23,449 bases of DNA, taken from assembly GCA_001579985.1 (NCBI GenBank), contig LRSR01008212.1, forward strand, positions 1-23,449. The letters run 5' to 3'. How positions within the stretch are numbered: the stretch's first letter is position 1; each line of letters starts with the position of its first letter. The stretch is from Hypsibius dujardini. Taxonomy: Eukaryota > Tardigrada > Eutardigrada > Parachela > Hypsibiidae. The position numbers were made by a program, and so were the translations under genes. Shown piece after piece: positions 9,301-18,738 of this stretch. The notes under the pieces were generated by a model. That model saw only the letters and a list, made by a program, of their open reading frames with translations, searched no databases and was not told where the DNA came from.

Positions 9301-12300
9301 TTTGGAGACGAAGGGGAAGGAACGTGAGACACGCAGGTTGCATTCAATCACTTTCAACTCGTCGTCCTGAAGAAGATAGAGTATTAAGTATTCATCAGAG
9401 GGACAAAACAAAGTATTTAGCCCCGTGACAAAAACCACCAGGCGAGTGAGAACGAACTCTTGAAACTCATTCTACACAAAGTCAGGCTCCGAAAACGCCC
9501 TTTTCGCAGAACCTCACTTCCGACAGCATGATGTCTCCCATATCCCCTTATTTCTCCCATACAACTTATAACACGTGAATAGAAATCGATTTGGACCTCA
9601 ATTTGGAAACCAACAATAATCTCCAATAATAATATTTAGACGCCGTGGTTTGGTGGCCCAGACAAATGAGGCAACTGAAGAAACATTCCGTGCTTCAGAA
9701 ACCCTGAACCTCTCGGAAACCCGTCAGAAGAAGTAAGTTCAGCGAGCTCGCTCACCTTTGCGATCAACTGCAGATTGTACGGCCCGTTGACCTTCAAGCT
9801 CTTCCCGATCACCGTCACGATGGTCTCGATCTTCCCCAGCGTTTTCTCCGTCAGATCCTGCGGCGGTGTGACCAGCGTGGCGTCCCCGCTGTGCACGCCG
9901 GCGTTTTCCACGTGCTCCGACACTGCCATGCAGACCAGCTCGCCGTTGCAGGCCACCGCGTCCACGTCAATCTCCTTGGCGTCCTCGATGAACTTGGAAA
10001 TCACCACCGGATGGTCGTTGCTGACCTTGGTGGCCTTGTCCAGGTACTCCACCAAGTCCTCCGGGGACTGCGCCACACTCATGGCCGCACCGCTCAACAC
10101 GTAGGACGGTCGGATCAGACAGGGATAGCCGACGTCCAGGCAGAACTGCTGCGCGGCCTTGAGGTCCGTCAGCATTTTCCACTTCGGCTGCGTGATTTCC
10201 GGATGCTCCCGCTGGAGTTGGTCCATCATGCGGGAGAACTTGAAGCGATCCTCCGCTTTGTCGATGGATTCCGCGCTGGTTCCTGTGCAAAAAGTCCCCA
10301 CGATCAACTTGACCCTCCCACTCCTTTATCATTCAAATAATTAACTACTTTACTTCAATGCCAACGATTACCCTCAAAGGCAATTCTCAACAATCAATCA
10401 ATCAATCAATTTATCCTAAATCATTCTACGGTTACTTATAATCAGACTTGTGGATAGGAAAAACCAACCGATTTAATTCGCTACACGCGAAATCACAGCG
10501 TCGAGAGATAGACCATACCAAGAATCTTCAACTTCGACAGATGCATCAAATCCAGCGCAATATTGTTCGGCAGCTGGCCGCCCATCGACAGGATCACTCC
10601 GGCCGGTGACTCGAGTTCGTAAATTTCCATCACACATTCGAGCGAGATCTCCTCAAAGTAAAGCCGATCACACTTGTCGTAGTCAGTGCTGACCGTTTCC
10701 GGGTTGCAGTTGATCATGATGGTTTTTCGACCGCAACGACGCAGTTCATCCAGACAACCCACCGCACAACAGTCAAACTAATTTAAAACATTAAAACAAC
10801 GATTAAATTAAGGTTAACCTAATCATTTCGTCACAGTCGGAGATCTCTTGGATTGTTTGGACTGTTACTTACCAAACCATCTGCATGTCTGCCTGCCCAA
10901 CTGTTTATCTGTCTGCCTGCCCAACTGTTTGTCTGCCTGCCTAAATAACTGTTTGTCTGTCTGTCTGCCTGCCTAACTGTTTGTCCGTCTACCTATCTTA
11001 CCTCCACACTACTTCCGATCCGGTAGACCCCCGAGCCGAGCACCATCACCGCGGACTGATCCGCAGGAAACGCCACATCGTGATGATCGCCGTGATAGGT
11101 CAGATAGAGGTAGTTAGTCTCCGCGGGCCATTCCCCGGCGACAGTGTCGATCTGCTTGACCCACGGTCGAATTTCCAGTTTCTTCCGCAAATCCCGCACA
11201 GCCTGTTCCGTGCTGCGGACACATTGGCTGATCTGCTTGTCGGAGAAGCCCAAACGTTTGGCCGTCAGGATCTCGTCCGCGCTGAGCCGCTTCGAGAGGT
11301 CCTTCTCGGAGGCGTTCCGGCCGGCCATGGAGCTGGTGCGCAACTGACGCGCGTAATCGGTGATGTTCTTCATCCGCGACAGGAACCACTTGTCGATGTT
11401 GGTTAACTTGTGAATCTCATCGATCGAGTAGTCCTTCGAAAGGGCGGCCGCGAGGACCAGCATACGCTTATCGGTCGGGTTGGTGAGCGTCTGAAAAGAC
11501 CCAATAAGAAAGGCTTGAAAACCCAAAGAACAAAAAAGGTTTCCATTTCAAAGCAAAAGAATCTAACTTGTTTTCAACCTTAAACTAAAATCCGGTATTT
11601 AAAACAAAAATACGGCAGTTTTTAACGATTCAAAGTACCTCGACACAGACAGTTTCCTGGGAAGGGTCGAAGCCGGTCACGTGTTCGTCTACCATACGCA
11701 GCGCCTTCTGGAAGGCCTCCTCAAAGGTCCGACCGATCGCCATCACCTCGCCGATACTCTTCATGGAGCTCCCAATCTGCAACAGCGAGCACCGCAACTC
11801 AAAAAAACAACTCAAAAACCACCGCGACGTCATTCATCCAGGGGACACGGGTACCTTGTTGCTGACACGGGAAAACTTATTCAAGTCCCAGCGGGGAATC
11901 TTCACCACGACGTAATCCAGGCTGGGCTCAAAGCAAGCAGTCGTCTTCTTCGTGACCGCATTCCGCAGTTCCGGCAGACTGTAACCAATGGACAGTTTGG
12001 CCGCGATGTAGGCCAAGGGGTATCCCGTTGCCTTGCTAGCCAAGGCGGAACTCCGGGAGAGCCGAGCGTTAACTTCCACGACGTAAAACTGTGAAAGCAA
12101 CTCTTGGTCAGGAAAGATTCCCATCGGTACAACAAAAACGGCCAATTCCAGTACCTTCTTCGAAAACGGATCCAGCGCGTACTGAATATTGCACTCCCCC
12201 ACCACACCCAGATGCCGGATGATTTCGATTGCGGCGGTGCGCAGCAGGTGATACTCCTCGTCCGTCAGGGTCTGACTGGGAGCCACGACGACAGATTCCC

Positions 12301-12949
12301 CCGTGTGAATTCCCAATGGGTCCACGTTTTCCATGTTACAGACCTACGAACAACATATCACACCAGTGAAACAACATCGACCCAATAAAGGAATGAGGGT
12401 CAATAAAGGAATCTTCCCGCGGAGAACCGTACCGTGATGCAGTTGTCATACATGTCCCGCACCACTTCGTACTCCACCTCCTTCCACCCGGACAGCGACT
12501 TGTCAATCAAAATCTTCCCCGGTCCATTCAGAGCTTTCTTTGCCAGCTCGGCCATCTGCTCGGCGGTATGCGCGAATCCCGAGCCAAGACCTCCCAGCGC
12601 AAACTCCGTCCGTACCAGGACCGGGTAACCCAGCTCCTCGGCCGCCGCCAGAGCATCGGTGACGGTCTCGGCGGTGCGGCCGGGTGCCACTTCGTAATTG
12701 ATCTGCGCCAGCTTCTCCGCAAACAGCTTGCGATCCTCCGTATTGATGATCACCTCCACCGGCGTGCCCAACACCGATACCGGCAGTTTGTCGTTACTGA
12801 AAACGCCCTGTCGAAAGAGCTCCACGCCGCAGTTCAGAGCAGTCTGGCCGCCAAAGTTGAGAAGAATCCCATCCGGACGCTCCGCTTCGATTACCTAGGA
12901 GAAAAGTGATAAGGGCAAGCAACGTCAGCCATGAGGTCTCCCTGCGTGC

Positions 12950-12991
<42 letters not shown>

Positions 12992-13032
12992 TTGTTTGTT
13001 TGTCTGCCTGTCTGCCTGTCTGTTTGTCTGTT

Positions 13033-13071
<39 letters not shown>

Positions 13072-16000
13072 TTGTTTGTCTGTCTATCTGCCTGTGAACC
13101 TATGAAATCTGATACATTAGTGTTATTACCTGCAGGACGTATTCCGGAGTGATGGGCAGAAAGTACACTTTACTGGCCAGACCCTTGGACGTCTGGACGG
13201 TGGCAATGTTCGGGTTGATGAGGACCACGGTGATGCCCTCCTCCACCAGGGCCTTGATGCCCTGCGATCCGGCGTAGTCGAACTCACCGGCCTGACCAAT
13301 GCTGAGGCCGCCCGAACCCAAGATGAGCACCTTCTTCGGCTTAGCAGGTGCATTGTCGACGGGATGGGGATCCAACTTTTGCATAATCATCGCTTTCAGG
13401 TCAAACGGAGTCCGTCGCTTGAACTGATTGACGGAATCGAGGAAGACGTCAAAGAGGCACTCCAAGTCTGCTGGTCCGGCCATGTGCTCCGGGTGGAACT
13501 GGACCCTAAACAGTTTGGCAACGCAAACATTTTTTAACAAGGTGAATTCGCACTCATGAGTTGCGATGGATAGTAGAATGAAAGGTTTTACTGACAGTAA
13601 ACAATAGACATTCATCGACTGTTACCGGAGAACTGCAATTAAATGAGTAAGAGAAGTCGACTGCCACCTCACATATTCAACATTAAACAAAACGCTGTCT
13701 TCGAATGTCGAATGTACAAACACCCGCGGCACTGGCAGTACAGATAGTCCATAGGCTTGCACGTACAGTAAGCGACAGGAAAAAGTTGAATGGAGGGTCC
13801 GAGCGATGGGCAAAGGGGTGGAGCAGGGGGGTTAATGGAACGCAGTCAACTAATCAACCAGTGACTTTAAAACGATTTAAAGTGACCGCAAAACAAGCGG
13901 TGCAACTTTGCTGATTGATTTACTGATTGTATTTATCTAATCCCCTTGCCCCGCCTCTTTCGCTCATCGCTCGGACCCTCCATTCAACTTTTTCCTGTCG
14001 CCTACACCTAGCTTGTAGCTAAACGTAACAGCCTGCAAGCACCACAACGGTACAGAGTACCATCGGGTTCCGAGTTCATTGCTAGTGAAAAATGATGTCT
14101 CATAAACAGGAAAGAATACTTGTTCGTTTACGATTGATTCGATAATTATACCTTAAGAACGTACCAATAATTTCATTTCAAGCTGCATTGCTTTGCACAA
14201 TTTCGTGAGGTAAGGTGGTCATGAAATCTCCCCCCCCCCCACTAGACCTATTATTCAACTGTTGCAATCACACTACGGTAAATGGCAAGAAGGATTACAA
14301 TAGAGGGTCCAGGGTATGGGCAAAAGGGGCGGAGCAGGGGGTGGTTTTCAAACGATCGAACAATCAATCACCTGACCACCCCCTGCTCCGCCCCTTCTGC
14401 CCATACCCTCCATTGTACTCAACCACCTGACTACCCCCTGCTCCGCCCCCTTTGCCCATACCGCGGACCCTCCATTGTACTCAACCACCTGACCACCCTC
14501 TGCTCCGCCCCTTCTGCCCATGCCCTCCATTGTATTCAACCACCTGACCACCCCCTGCTCCGCCCCCTTTGCCCATACCCCGGACCCTCCATTGTATTCA
14601 ATCTTGTCCTTGATAGTTCATCTCCATCCTTCCACAAACACTTACGAAAAGATTGGCTTGACCAAACTGATCAGTCCCTCGTTGGTATCGTCATTGGCGT
14701 TCCGGAAGAGCTCCTCCCAGCCGATCGGCAGGACGGACGTGTCAATCTCGTAGCCGTGGTTCTGACTGGTGATAAAGCAGCGCTGGGTGCCGGCCAGCAG
14801 GCACGGCTGATTATGCCCGCGATGGCCGTACGGCATCTTCGCAGACCTCATCCCCGCGGCCAGAGCGATGATCTGATGGCCCATACAAATGCCGAAAATG
14901 GGTTTCATGTCGGGTGACTTCATGTAGGCCGTCAGGTTGGCAATCAGTTGGCCACACTGCTCCGGGTCGCCGGGGCCGTTGCTGATGAAGAGACCGTCGA
15001 ACTGCCGCATCAGTGGCTGGAATGAGTAGTTCCAGGGGACAACCTGGACGCAGGCCCCACGCTGTAGGAAGCAGCGCAACTGGTTGTTCTTCAGACCGCA
15101 ATCGATGACGAGGATTTTGACGCTGCCAGTGGGATTCATCACTGGGGATGACTCCTAGGGCACAAGAATTAGAGGGAAAATTAGAATCCGAGAGGGCTGA
15201 ATTAACCGAGATGATGCACACAGCTGTGCCGCGGTTACTTTGAGGGTCGCTCACTGAGTTCTGGTAGGCGATCCTCAAAGTGACCGCGGCACAGCTGTAG
15301 TAAGCTTACCTTTCTGGAAACTTCTGCCACGAGATTGGCGACGACGTCCACGGAGAAGGTCAGATGTTGCGGAATGGCGTCGCCCATAATGATCTGCAAC
15401 AATACAGACTACAGTCACACGAAAATCGTTGGGAGAGTCGAATCTCATTCAACAGGGTGTACTTCTCAACAAATATCATGACTCGACACAAAAACAAACG
15501 TGCACCCGGAAATATCTCTCTTATCTTAAATAACTCATTCTCACCAAGACATTTTAAATTTGGATGATCACGCCGATTACCAAAATCCAAGTGGAATTCT
15601 TTGTTCCTTAATCCAGTTATATCTATCAATGAATGAGTCAACGGACAGCACATTGGTACTGAGATTTAGGAGAGAAATGTCTCTCTTGTCCTCAGGACTC
15701 AATCTGCATTCCCTTGTGCTGCATGGGATATTTTATGGTTTAAAAGTGAAACAATCGATTGGCTTTGGTAGCGGTTATACGCCATTTATGATGACACAAC
15801 TGTGCGAACACGTTCCGAAATACCAATTATTACATAAGAAAGAAAAAATAACTGCAAAAATGTATCCAAATTAATCAATCAATCAATCAACGGCCACCCA
15901 TCACGTACTTTGCCACGCAGTGTCTTCCGTTCTCGCAGCAGCATCGTCAGCGCCCTCGTGTCCACCCCTATAATTCCCACCAAAAATCCAAGTCATGCAA

Positions 16001-16681
16001 CTTCTGAAATTCCTCCAGCTATCCCAAAAACGTACCTTCAATTCCTGGAACGTTGTATTTGACCAGCCAGTCTGCCAGCGATCTCCCGGCATTCCAGTGA
16101 CTATACTCTTTGCTGAGATTGCCTACAATTAAGCCGACCGGCCATACCCGCGCGGACTCCAACCACTTCTCTATTCCGTGTTCATCCACTTCCTCGCCCG
16201 GCACGCCGTAATTGCCAATCATGGGGTAGGTCAGGACCAAAATTTGGGAATGATAAGACGGATCGGTCAGGGACTCCGGATAGCCCACCATGCCGGTTTG
16301 AAAAACTGCAAAATAAAAAGTATATCATTTTCCGGTTCCAAATTCAATTTCGATATCAATTCCAAGCCGCGCGAACGGTTTCGCAAACGAAAAGAGTCTG
16401 CAGAACATCAAAATCAAACCGACCATACTAAATCGCTTCAATCAATCAATCTAGCGCTTACGGCCTCTATTGAACCGACGGCCGCACCATTTATCAATCA
16501 ACCAATCTAGCGCTTACGGCCTCTATTGAACCGACGGCCGCACCATTTATCAATCAACCAATCAATCGACGCCCAAGATGGAAATCTTACCGACTTCTCC
16601 TTCAACATCGCGCTGAGCCCCGAAAACTCTGCCCCTGAAAACGGATCCATTATCCTCCAAAACCAGTGTAGCGGTCGACAT
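5024..16681 (-). CDS. CAD: CAD: glutamine-dependent carbamoyl-phosphate synthetase / aspartate transcarbamylase / dihydroorotase, complete
   Basis: CAD catalyses the first three steps of de novo pyrimidine synthesis, from glutamine, bicarbonate, ATP and aspartate to dihydroorotate, in the cytosol. Exons in coding order: 16591-16681, 16036-16305, 15909-15967, 15310-15393, 14646-15154, 13130-13505, 12433-12894, 12155-12343, 11855-12088, 11639-11776, 11002-11490, 10519-10777, 9756-10282, 8960-9366, 8593-8896, 8245-8525, 7039-7560, 6138-6953, 5863-6052, 5596-5682, 5024-5512. They total 6783 bp, or 2260 residues plus stop (human CAD: 2225). All 20 introns are GT-AG and all phases agree. The start ATG at 16681 aligns with the family start ([20 protein letters not shown]). 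Domains: glutaminase about 1-394, synthetase 395-1466, dihydroorotase about 1478-1838, linker to about 1940, transcarbamylase to 2260. All key motifs are intact, so the protein should be active. Separate entries describe each domain. Confidence 0.97.
5720..5800. repeat. CTGTCTGCCTGTTGT repeat in CAD intron 19
   Basis: A degenerate CTGT/CTGCCTGT/TGTTGT run between CAD exons 19 (5863-6052) and 20 (5596-5682). It is simple sequence with no coding role. Confidence 0.82.
6335..8525 (-). other. CAD: CAD dihydroorotase domain and linker, exons 16-18
   Basis: This domain closes carbamoyl aspartate to dihydroorotate at a zinc centre. The metal-binding motif [10 protein letters not shown] gives His1503 and His1505. 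Lys1587 in AALKMYLN matches the carboxylated lysine. Further ligands are in [14 protein letters not shown] and CEVAPHHLF, and the catalytic aspartate is in FATDHAPH. All are present, unlike the degenerate domain of fungal homologs. The DHO-ATC linker (about 1839-1940) is poorly conserved, rich in His, Asn, Ser and Thr, and about 100 residues, somewhat shorter than in human. It contains RTAS, a possible counterpart of the phosphorylatable linker of vertebrate CAD; this is only an inference. Confidence 0.94.
7681..7900. repeat. 20-bp minisatellite, 11 copies, in CAD intron 16
   Basis: Eleven consecutive 20-bp units on the pattern cggactgaccgtccactcac, in perfect register from 7681 to 7900 with no length change. 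Units 5-7 resemble units 8-10, which suggests a later 60-bp duplication. The flanking 7920-8100 holds scattered GGTCGGTC and CAGTAGT fragments. The whole array sits inside the 684-bp intron 7561-8244. Confidence 0.93.
10880..10995. repeat. CTGTCTGCCTGCC(T/C)AACTG repeat in CAD intron 11
   Basis: A degenerate array mixing CTGTCTGCCTGC and CAACTGTTT blocks, ending a few bases from the donor of CAD exon 11 (exon end 11002). Simple-sequence DNA. Confidence 0.82.
12089..12154 (-). other. CAD: 66-bp in-frame, stop-free intron of CAD (intron 8)
   Basis: The donor GTACTGG follows the AAG AAG codons and the acceptor TTTCACAG precedes TTT TAC. Removing 66 bp joins DPFSKK to [12 protein letters not shown], as the family requires. 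The intron is a multiple of three and contains no stop in the CAD frame, so an unspliced transcript would add 22 residues after residue 680, immediately before the EVNAR metal/ATP-binding segment of CPS.A. Confidence 0.85.
12945..13100. repeat. (CTGT)n/(TTGT)n microsatellite in CAD intron 6
   Basis: About 150 bp of CTGT with interspersed TTGT and CTGCCTGT, between CAD exons 6 (13130-13505) and 7 (12433-12894). It creates false plus-strand frames made of Val, Cys, Leu and Ser. Confidence 0.93.
13772..14001. repeat. Foldback element in CAD intron 5
   Basis: The left arm from 13772 (gcgacaggaaaaagttgaat) is repeated in reverse complement ending at 14001. The first 37 bases of each arm match exactly (13772-13808 and 13965-14001) and similarity continues into a GGGCAAAGGGG/CCCCTTGCCC segment. 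The spacer has a smaller palindrome near 13861-13888 (GTGACTTTAAA and its complement, then ACCGC/GCGGT). No coding potential. The G-rich arm end resembles the unit of the neighbouring array at 14291-14602, so the two are probably related. Confidence 0.85.
14291..14602. repeat. Inverted and tandem 55/62-bp repeats in CAD intron 5
   Basis: From 14369 four tandem units begin cacctgaccaccccctgctc. Their lengths alternate between about 55 and about 62 bp because every second unit has an extra CGGACC-type block, so the real period is a dimer of about 117 bp. A related sequence lies in the opposite orientation at about 14291-14345 (gagggtccagggtatgggca), allowing a long hairpin. The array ends about 40 bp from the donor of CAD exon 5. 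Confidence 0.88.
15220..15298. repeat. Hairpin with 31-bp arms in CAD intron 4
   Basis: Arms 15220-15250 and 15268-15298 are reverse complements with about two mismatches (acagctgtgccgcggttact against its partner), with a 17-bp loop. It fills half of the 155-bp intron between exon 4 (15310-15393) and exon 5 (14646-15154), with the outer end about 11 bp from the exon 4 donor. The AAAGTGACCGC segment also occurs at about 13877 in intron 5, hinting at a shared element family. Confidence 0.87.
16451..16562. repeat. 56-bp tandem duplication in CAD intron 1
   Basis: Two identical head-to-tail copies, 16451-16506 and 16507-16562, beginning ctagcgcttacggcctctat. TCAATCAACC short repeats sit at the junctions and may have primed the duplication. 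Intron 1 spans 16306-16590. Confidence 0.93.
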
Positions 16682-17186
16682 TTTTGAGGATGAAACTGCA
16701 GATCCAAAGACCGTGCGGACAAGGGAACCAGGGATGCGACGTGGAGACCCAGCAGTGGTGGGAATTGCTCAGTTTTTTTCCACGCGCACGGACAAAAAAA
16801 TTCCGGTTTGTCAATCTGTGTTGAGTAAATAAGCAGTCAGCTGATTTTGGGATTAACCGACGGCGAACGGGATTAATCGCCGGATAGCAGAGACATTTTT
16901 CGGGCTGGCTGGCAACAAAGGAATAAAATGGAGATAATTTGCGGTTTTGGTGGTCAGGGGAAAAGCAAAGGAAAACCAGAGGAAAACCTGCTGGCCCAGC
17001 AGCATGGCGCGATTTCAAATTTGGCTGATTGCGAAATGTGACCAGCGAACTGCGCCGTGAGTTTAAACTCCAAATCGGATCGGTCGGACGAATGTATCTC
17101 GCGTAATTGGTTTCAAGATTCATATCTCGCGCTCGGCCAATTGAACCACCAACAGATGGCGCTACGTGCTGCAACGAGTACAGTAT
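16682..17186. other. Upstream region of CAD; no gene recognised
   Basis: About 500 bp between the CAD start codon and the inverted-repeat element to the right. It should hold the CAD 5' untranslated region and promoter. An acceptor-like CTGCAG lies about 20 bp before the ATG on the minus strand, so a 5' UTR intron or trans-splice site is possible. A 174-codon minus-strand open frame (16650-17174) overlaps exon 1 in another frame and resembles nothing. Confidence 0.4.
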
Positions 17187-17325
17187 GTATTACACGTAGC
17201 AAAAGCCTTGCGTTAACCGAGTTAAGCCATTACATTCGTTTGAGGCATGGCTGTTGTACAGTCCCCGAGTTAAACTGCTCAGTTCGATCAGCGCAAGGTT
17301 TTTGTGCTGTCGGAAATATTATACC
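17187..17325 (+). mobile_element. MITE-like inverted-repeat element, copy 1
   Basis: Terminal inverted repeats of about 35 bp: tattacacgtagcaaaagcc at the left and, in reverse complement, the region ending aaggtttttgtgctgtc at the right (near 17315). The inner part (TTGCGTTAACCGAGTTAAGC and CCCCGAGTTAAACTGCTCAG) also matches copy 2 at 20456-20588 in the opposite orientation. No coding sequence. It lies between CAD and CNIH. The exact ends and any target-site duplication are uncertain. Confidence 0.75.
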
Positions 17326-17559
17326 GGAACAAACGAGCCTAAGTGCTGAAGTCAGCCTTCGGGTAAAACACGGGCTAAATGAACATCTCCGAACATTGTC
17401 GCGCAAAAAAGAGACGAAGAATGTGCTAAAACAGTAAGTGCAATGCAAAACAATACTTTTTGGCGTCATTATGAAATCAGGGAAAGAAAACCCGTCCGGA
17501 TGGAAACCTTAAAGTGTCAAGTTATCGTAGTACAAGAAGTGCGGTGACCGCTGAACGGT

Positions 17560-18738
17560 TCAAGCAGTGTTGGTGACGAGCTCGTAGATCATCCTATCCG
17601 AAAAATAAACTGTCAATTCATCCAACAGAAAAGGCTTCATCCAACAGAACAGGCCAACAGACAGCAAAAACACTCAGAAAATACAGGCAACAAACGTTGA
17701 ACGGGCAATTTTAAAGAGACTTACATGTACAAGTAAACGAAGAAGGAAATGAGGTAGAATGCCAACTTGATCCAGCCTTCCCGCATAGCGTGGTTTAACT
17801 CGTCGGCATTCATGCTGCAATGAGCAAGCGTAAACTTTAATTGAGGCACCTTCCAGTCAAAACTAGAAGACTGTAAGTAATAACCTACATGGTAGTGGGA
17901 TCGTACAGGCCGTGGTGAGACATCACTGGTCGCTTCCTATACCTGCAGGGTGAACGAAAATGTATTTCCTTTCCCTGTACTTGGTATTTTTCTCTAATGG
18001 AACTAGGGCGTTTCAGTAAAATCAGTGAACACAGCCAAATCGTAAGAAGCAATCTGACTCGGACCTGTTGACGTGATACGCAATGAGCGGTACGTTGTAG
18101 AGGAGTGTCCACCAGCTTCCACTCAACAGAAACAGCAGACAGATGAACATGTGGATGCCATACTCCGGGATGACCAACTAAATATGAAAATATGAACCAT
18201 TAACTGTCTTAATTTCGACTTCGGTGTAAGCCTTCCTTGACGTTATATCTCATGAATCACAATTTTACAAACTGACTTTAAAGCCACAGTTTGTCAATCA
18301 AGCAATCAATCGACTGGTTCTAATGCTACACAGCCTTTAAAGCCAAACTTCGTCAATCAACCAATCAATCAACTGGTTCTAATGCTACACAGCCTTACCG
18401 GGTTGAGTGTATTGCATTGATCCACGGGATTTTTGTAGTCGGTCTGAATAAAACACCGTCACACTTGACTTGCCAGATCAATTTACATTCACAGAAAGTA
18501 TTTCGGATTGGCCAGTCACCAGTACCACCAGCAAATCAGCCTACCTTCAACTCGTCAAACGCGATCATCTGCGCAGAAATGAATCAGCAAAACAAGCACA
18601 CCATTATTGATGGAACGAAATTGAGTCTTCCGTTGAGACGAATCGTCTGCGACTTACATGGAAAATGGCCAGAAAGATCAGTACTGCCGTCACGATCATG
18701 GCGATCAAAAAGCAGAATGCCGCGAAAGTAAACGCCAT
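17560..18738 (-). CDS. CNIH1: Cornichon homolog (CNIH1-type ER cargo receptor), complete
   Basis: Exons in coding order: 18658-18738, 18545-18568, 18399-18443, 18065-18177, 17889-17942, 17725-17814, 17560-17593. They total 441 bp, or 146 residues plus stop (human CNIH1: 144). The product starts [20 protein letters not shown], continues [32 protein letters not shown] and [20 protein letters not shown], and ends [11 protein letters not shown]. Hydrophobic membrane segments lie at about 6-26, 57-77 and 118-140. Cornichons recruit membrane and secreted cargo into COPII vesicles at the ER. The extra loop found between TM1 and TM2 of CNIH2/3 AMPA-receptor subunits is absent, favouring the CNIH1 type. 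The gene is head-to-tail with CAD and divergent from PSENEN. Odd points: a 24-bp exon 2 and a GTCCGA donor after exon 4. An apparent TAA after exon 6 lies in the intron; a GTAAGT donor there leads to the conserved last exon. Confidence 0.95.
18277..18395. repeat. 59-bp tandem duplication in CNIH intron 3
   Basis: Two near-identical copies, 18277-18335 and 18336-18395, each starting tttaaagcca and containing TCAATCAA and ctggttctaatgctacacag. The right copy ends within a few bases of the donor of exon 3 (exon end 18399), so the donor-proximal intron sequence has been duplicated without copying the donor GT itself. Confidence 0.88.

Larger units (their letters stand above)
8593..13339 (-). other. 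CAD: CAD carbamoyl-phosphate synthetase domains (CPS.A and CPS.B) with allosteric region, exons 6-15
   Basis: The two homologous halves each hold an ATP-grasp domain: one phosphorylates bicarbonate, the other carbamate. CPS.A starts [20 protein letters not shown] and contains [25 protein letters not shown] and [24 protein letters not shown] starts [17 protein letters not shown] and contains [32 protein letters not shown] and the ATP-grasp motif [14 protein letters not shown], then [17 protein letters not shown]. The C-terminal allosteric region (the UTP/PRPP site in animals) is in exons 14-15. It includes RRASS at 1430-1434, which matches the position of the PKA site Ser1406 of human CAD, followed by about five extra residues (ISTNG) before GYKTRR. 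Regulation by PKA is known for mammals and inferred here. Confidence 0.94.
13340..16681 (-). other. CAD: CAD glutamine amidotransferase (GATase) domain, exons 1-6
   Basis: This domain releases ammonia from glutamine and channels it to the synthetase. The N-terminal subdomain carries [20 protein letters not shown] and [16 protein letters not shown]. The class I amidotransferase core carries the nucleophile elbow FGICMGHQ with Cys258, the motif [10 protein letters not shown], and [10 protein letters not shown]. The VQFHPEH motif provides His342 and Glu344, completing the catalytic triad. The VQFHPEH codons are split by the 1140-bp intron 5 (13506-14645): serine 338 is completed across the junction. 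The linker to the synthetase is short and proline-rich ([14 protein letters not shown]). Confidence 0.95.

Noticed and set aside
12906-13097. Plus-strand Cys/Val/Leu/Ser-rich frames resembling a cysteine-rich peptide
   Set aside because: Direct translation of a (CTGT)n repeat inside a CAD intron.
5024-16681. Separate pyrimidine genes (carA, carB, pyrC, pyrB) of a bacterial-type operon
   Set aside because: All joins are clean GT-AG introns in phase, giving one 2260-residue CAD protein in the animal domain order.
16507-16722. 71-codon minus-strand frame as the start of CAD
   Set aside because: The conserved N-terminus is in a different frame starting at 16681, and its splice to exon 2 gives the expected [13 protein letters not shown].
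17721-17730. TAA after YLYM as the CNIH stop codon
   Set aside because: A GTAAGT donor lies at this point and a downstream exon (17560-17593) supplies the conserved MIY-LV tail.
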